Positions 5,965 through 8,112 of a DNA stretch of 8,112 bases are shown in pieces (positions within the stretch are counted from its first letter, which is position 1; every line of letters starts with the position of its first letter). A model generated the notes under the pieces. The model ran no database searches, was not told the DNA's origin, and saw nothing but the letters and a program-made list of their open reading frames with translations. The stretch covers positions 1-8,112 of the forward strand of contig JAKSBO010000226.1 in NCBI GenBank assembly GCA_022361095.1, given 5' to 3'. The DNA comes from Desulfobacterales bacterium. GTDB lineage: Bacteria; Desulfobacterota; Desulfobacteria; Desulfobacterales; Desulfobacteraceae. The position numbers were made by a program, and so were the translations under genes.

Positions 5965-7680
5965 TTACTCCTCCTCTTCTTCTTCTACTTCACTAAGCCA
6001 TCCCTTGATGATATTCACGGTCCTGAACAGGTCTTTTTCCGCATAATACTGTGCCCTTTCCTGGGCACTCATATTTGCAATGTATGCATTCCGCTCAGCG
6101 GCATTCATTTTCTGGATGAAATCTTCTTTCTGCTCCTCGGTCATTGTTTCTAAAAATTCGCGCTGCTGGTCGGCATCCATATCAACAAAGGCGACTTCTT
6201 TTTCCGCTGCCTCAAGCTGGGCAAGCTCCTCGGGTGAAGGCAGGGCTTCTTGTTCCACAGTCACCTTGATGTCGCGAACCGTTTTTATGATCGGCCGAAT
6301 AATGAACAGGAACAGCACAAAGACCAGCAGTAAATTGGCAATGAGACGTCCGTATTCCTTCTGAACCATGCGCCAGCCCGTAAGTTTTTCCTGGGTGCCC
6401 TGCATATCGTCAATGGAAGCAAATGGAAAGCACTCCATGGAAACCTGGTCGTTGCGCTCTTCGTTATATCCCATGGCTCTGGTTACAATGCTTTCGAACT
6501 GCTGCATCTCCTCTGCGGGCCTGGGCATATACACCCGTTTGGTTTGGCCGTTATCATCTGTCCGGAATTCATAATTACCGTCAATCACGGCTGCGACCGA
6601 AAGCCGTGTCAGTTCAGCCATGGGTTTCTGGGTTTCCCTGACCCGCCGGCTGATTTCATAATTCACCGTATCATCACTCTTATTGATCCGCTCCCGGGTC
6701 CTTTCACCGGCCGGGTCTTCGTCTGTGATGGGGTTTACCGATGACGGGATGCCGATCTCTTCATCAAGCTGAACCACCTTTTCAGCTCTGTTTTTTCTGC
6801 TGCGGACGAACTCTCCGCCCCGCTCAAAGGGATCATAAATTTCTTCATTCATGTTGTTTTTGGAAAAATCCATTTCCGAGGTGACCCGGACAATGGCTTT
6901 ATCCGTACCCACGATGCGCTCAAGCATGGTCTGTATTCTGCGTGTCAGGTTCTCTTCAAACCGCACCTTATACTGGTACTGGGCATCGGCCAGGTTTTCC
7001 GCATCAATCCGGGCCTGCTCTTCTTCGGATTTTCCCTCAAACAGGATCCGGCCGGCAGTATCCACAATGGTGACCAGTTTCGGCGTCAGGTCCTGGACCG
7101 AAGATGCCACCAGGTGCGCGATGGCCGCCACTTCTTCTTTTTCCAGGTCAGCGATCAGCTCCAGCAGAATGGAAGCCGAAGGCTGTTTGGTCTCCTCCAC
7201 AAAAACCGATTCCTTGGGCAGCACAATCATGACCTTGGCATCCTTAACCGCCTCAAATGCCGCAATGGTGCGCGCCAGCTCCCCTTGAAGCGCCCGTTTC
7301 TTATTTATTTTCTGAACGAATTCGGTGGTTCCGAATTCGTTTTTGTCAAAAATCTCATATCCAACTCCTGTGCCTTTGGGAATACCCTCCTTGGCCATGG
7401 TCAGCCGGACATCATACACGTTGCCATCCGGCACCAGAATGGTGGTCCCGTCACCGGTCAGTCGATAGGGTGTTTTGGAGGATTTTAACATTTCCACGAC
7501 AGCGGCGGCATCTTCCTGGCTCAACCCTGAATATGCAGCTTTATACTGGGGTTGATTGGCCCATATAAACATCGTGATAAATCCTGCCACAACCACCAGG
7601 ACCAGCCCCCCCAAAAGAATTTTTCGGGCCATGCTCATCTCTTTGAACATGGTAATGATTTTTTCAAATACCGGATTCAT
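5965..7680 (-). CDS. fliF: Flagellar MS-ring protein FliF
   Basis: FliF builds the MS ring in the inner membrane, the base on which the rod, export gate and C-ring assemble. The 571 residues are close to the usual 550-570. Domains in order: cytoplasmic N-terminus; first membrane helix (about 20-40); periplasmic YscJ/FliF ring-building domains (about 45-220, with the family stretch YDVRLTMAKEGIPKGTGVGYEIFD); a third ring-building domain (about 230-380) with a charged beta-collar loop between; second membrane helix (about 446-463); and a cytoplasmic tail. The last 22 residues (LFRTVNIIKGWLSEVE plus a Glu run) match the FliG-binding end. The tail contains four 12-residue repeats at 502-549 that I do not associate with standard FliF. 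The start has AGGAGAGG (7686-7693) 5 bp upstream and lies 27 bp after the fliE stop. Confidence 0.98.
   Translation of the reverse strand: MNPVFEKIITMFKEMSMARKILLGGLVLVVVAGFITMFIWANQPQYKAAYSGLSQEDAAAVVEMLKSSKTPYRLTGDGTTILVPDGNVYDVRLTMAKEGIPKGTGVGYEIFDKNEFGTTEFVQKINKKRALQGELARTIAAFEAVKDAKVMIVLPKESVFVEETKQPSASILLELIADLEKEEVAAIAHLVASSVQDLTPKLVTIVDTAGRILFEGKSEEEQARIDAENLADAQYQYKVRFEENLTRRIQTMLERIVGTDKAIVRVTSEMDFSKNNMNEEIYDPFERGGEFVRSRKNRAEKVVQLDEEIGIPSSVNPITDEDPAGERTRERINKSDDTVNYEISRRVRETQKPMAELTRLSVAAVIDGNYEFRTDDNGQTKRVYMPRPAEEMQQFESIVTRAMGYNEERNDQVSMECFPFASIDDMQGTQEKLTGWRMVQKEYGRLIANLLLVFVLFLFIIRPIIKTVRDIKVTVEQEALPSPEELAQLEAAEKEVAFVDMDADQQREFLETMTEEQKEDFIQKMNAAERNAYIANMSAQERAQYYAEKDLFRTVNIIKGWLSEVEEEEEE
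5968..5976 (-). promoter_or_regulatory. fliG ribosome binding site inside the fliF acidic-tail codons
   Basis: The minus strand reads GAGGAGGAG, which is both the last three glutamate codons of fliF and a strong Shine-Dalgarno sequence 7 bp before the fliG ATG. The fliF TAA stop lies between the site and the start codon, so ribosomes ending fliF are placed to reinitiate on fliG. Confidence 0.75.
6034..6177 (-). repeat. Four tandem 12-residue repeats in the FliF cytoplasmic tail
   Basis: FliF residues 502-513, 514-525, 526-537 and 538-549 align without gaps. The shared pattern is x-A/E-x-Q/E-R/K/Q-x-x-F/Y-I/L/Y-x-x-M, with Met at positions 513, 525 and 537 and Lys in the last unit. They lie between the second membrane helix and the FliG-binding end and look helical and charged. 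The DNA units are diverged, so the repeat is old or held by protein structure. Confidence 0.7.
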
Positions 7681-7707
7681 TTAAGCCTCTCCTGCCTTTG
7701 CAAGGGG

Positions 7708-8004
7708 TTATACCTGCATACGCATGATTTCTTCATAGGCGCTCATGGCCTTGTTTCGAACCTGTGCCAGCACTTTCAGGGAGGTGGACGCTTTGCCCAG
7801 GGCCATCATGCCTTCATGAATACCTAGCCTGCCTTCAATGACGGCTTCAACGGAATCATCTGCCACATGCTGGTTGTTATTCACTTCCAGGACGGCTGAT
7901 TCCAGGCGCTCCAAAAATTCGGGGCTTCGCTTGGCTGCCCGGTTGGCCACCGACTCCCTGTACAAGGAGAGTTTGCCGGGAACTTGTGTGTTTATTTCAT
8001 CCAT
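7708..8004 (-). CDS. fliE: Flagellar hook-basal body protein FliE
   Basis: FliE is a small exported protein that joins the MS ring to the proximal rod and is needed early in flagellar export. This copy is 98 residues, near the usual 100-110. The C-terminal end VRNKAMSAYEEIMRMQV is the strongly conserved FliE signature, and the preceding SLKVLAQ is also typical; the N-terminal half is variable, as expected. The ATG at 8004 has an ideal ribosome binding site (AAAGGAG, 8012-8018) 7 bp upstream. It is the first gene of the visible operon, 27 bp before fliF. In many bacteria flgB and flgC come just before fliE; no recognisable end of flgC is seen in the 108 bases upstream. Confidence 0.96.
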   Translation of the reverse strand: MDEINTQVPGKLSLYRESVANRAAKRSPEFLERLESAVLEVNNNQHVADDSVEAVIEGRLGIHEGMMALGKASTSLKVLAQVRNKAMSAYEEIMRMQV

Positions 8005-8011
8005 TGGTTCA

Positions 8012-8018
8012 CTCCTTT
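8012..8018 (-). promoter_or_regulatory. fliE ribosome binding site
   Basis: AAAGGAG on the minus strand, 7 bp before the fliE ATG. Together with the conserved protein it fixes the start at 8004. Confidence 0.85.
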
Positions 8019-8026
8019 ACCCTAAA

Positions 8027-8055
8027 ATTATATGAAAGAACTAATAAGTTACTAA
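8027..8055 (-). promoter_or_regulatory. Candidate sigma-70-type promoter for the fliE operon
   Basis: The minus strand carries a perfect -10 box TATAAT (8032-8027). A weak -35 candidate TTAGTA (8055-8050, three of six matches to TTGACA) lies upstream with a 17-bp spacer. Transcription would begin near 8020, giving a very short leader just containing the ribosome binding site. The stretch is AT-rich, so a chance match is quite possible. No sigma-28 (GCCGATAA) or sigma-54 (GG-N10-GC) element was found in the same region. Confidence 0.35.
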
Positions 8056-8066
8056 GTTTCTTTCAT
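8032..8066. repeat. 35-bp imperfect palindrome upstream of fliE
   Basis: ATGAAAGAACT (8032-8042) pairs with AGTTTCTTTCAT (8055-8066). The outer 8 bp match perfectly and the arms continue with a one-base bulge, around a 12-base AT-rich centre. It overlaps the candidate -10 box by one base and contains the candidate -35. It could be an operator, a weak terminator for an upstream gene (no convincing T tract on the minus strand), or a leader hairpin. Confidence 0.55.
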
Positions 8067-8112
8067 GTTTTGTTGTGGGGCGAGCCTGGGTGCTGATAGA
8101 CCAGGTCGGCCC

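Noticed and set aside
5191..6153. Long open frame on the plus strand (320 residues) opposite fliG and the end of fliF
   Set aside because: It is serine-rich, matches no family I know, has no good ribosome binding site context and lies wholly over two well-conserved genes; it is a shadow of their codon use.
8063..8110. End of flgC upstream of fliE
   Set aside because: The only open minus-strand frame gives 15 residues ending HNKT, which lacks the conserved FlgC C-terminus; too short to name any gene.
8067..8112. Sigma-54 promoter (GG and GC boxes) upstream of fliE
   Set aside because: GG and GC pairs exist but none has the required 10-base spacing within a matching context.

Overview
The window is a compact piece of a Gram-negative bacterial chromosome of roughly balanced base composition. 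It carries most of a flagellar basal-body/export operon on the minus strand and the 3' part of an unrelated RNA-processing metallo-hydrolase gene on the plus strand. The gene set fliE-fliF-fliG-fliH-fliI-fliJ followed by a MotE-like gene, and the protein sequences themselves, suggest a motile member of the Desulfobacterota (Desulfobacter-like sulfate reducers). That assignment is an inference from gene style and remembered family sequences, not from a search.

Layout. From 1 to 1361 (+) is the 3' part of a beta-CASP metallo-beta-lactamase-fold ribonuclease; its start lies off the left edge. From 1362 to 1492 is the gap between two convergent genes. It is almost filled by an inverted-repeat element whose outer 17-bp arms match perfectly (1366-1493). 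From 8004 down to 1493 (-) is one uninterrupted flagellar transcription unit: fliE, fliF, fliG, fliH, fliI, fliJ and a membrane-anchored MotE-like gene. Spacings are 27 bp or less, with overlaps at fliG/fliH (17 bp) and fliJ/MotE-like (14 bp). From 8005 to 8112 is a short region upstream of fliE with a strong ribosome binding site, a consensus TATAAT box and a 35-bp imperfect palindrome. No recognisable gene lies between there and the right edge.

How the genes work together. FliE joins the MS ring (FliF) to the rod. The cytoplasmic tail of FliF carries the switch protein FliG, on which the stators push. FliH, FliI and FliJ are the soluble ATPase complex of the flagellar type III export gate. 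The last gene has the build of MotE (signal anchor, periplasmic coiled coil, MgtE-N-like C-terminal domain) and probably helps a stator or motor part assemble in the periplasm.

This is mainly an ordinary flagellar locus and I see no evidence of a wholly new system. The points worth a second look are sequence-level: a four-cysteine CPE repeat in the MotE-like protein, four 12-residue repeats in the FliF cytoplasmic tail, a 17-glycine period-4 array in FliH, a fliG ribosome binding site written in the FliF acidic tail, the inverted-repeat element at the operon end, and the palindrome over the putative fliE promoter.
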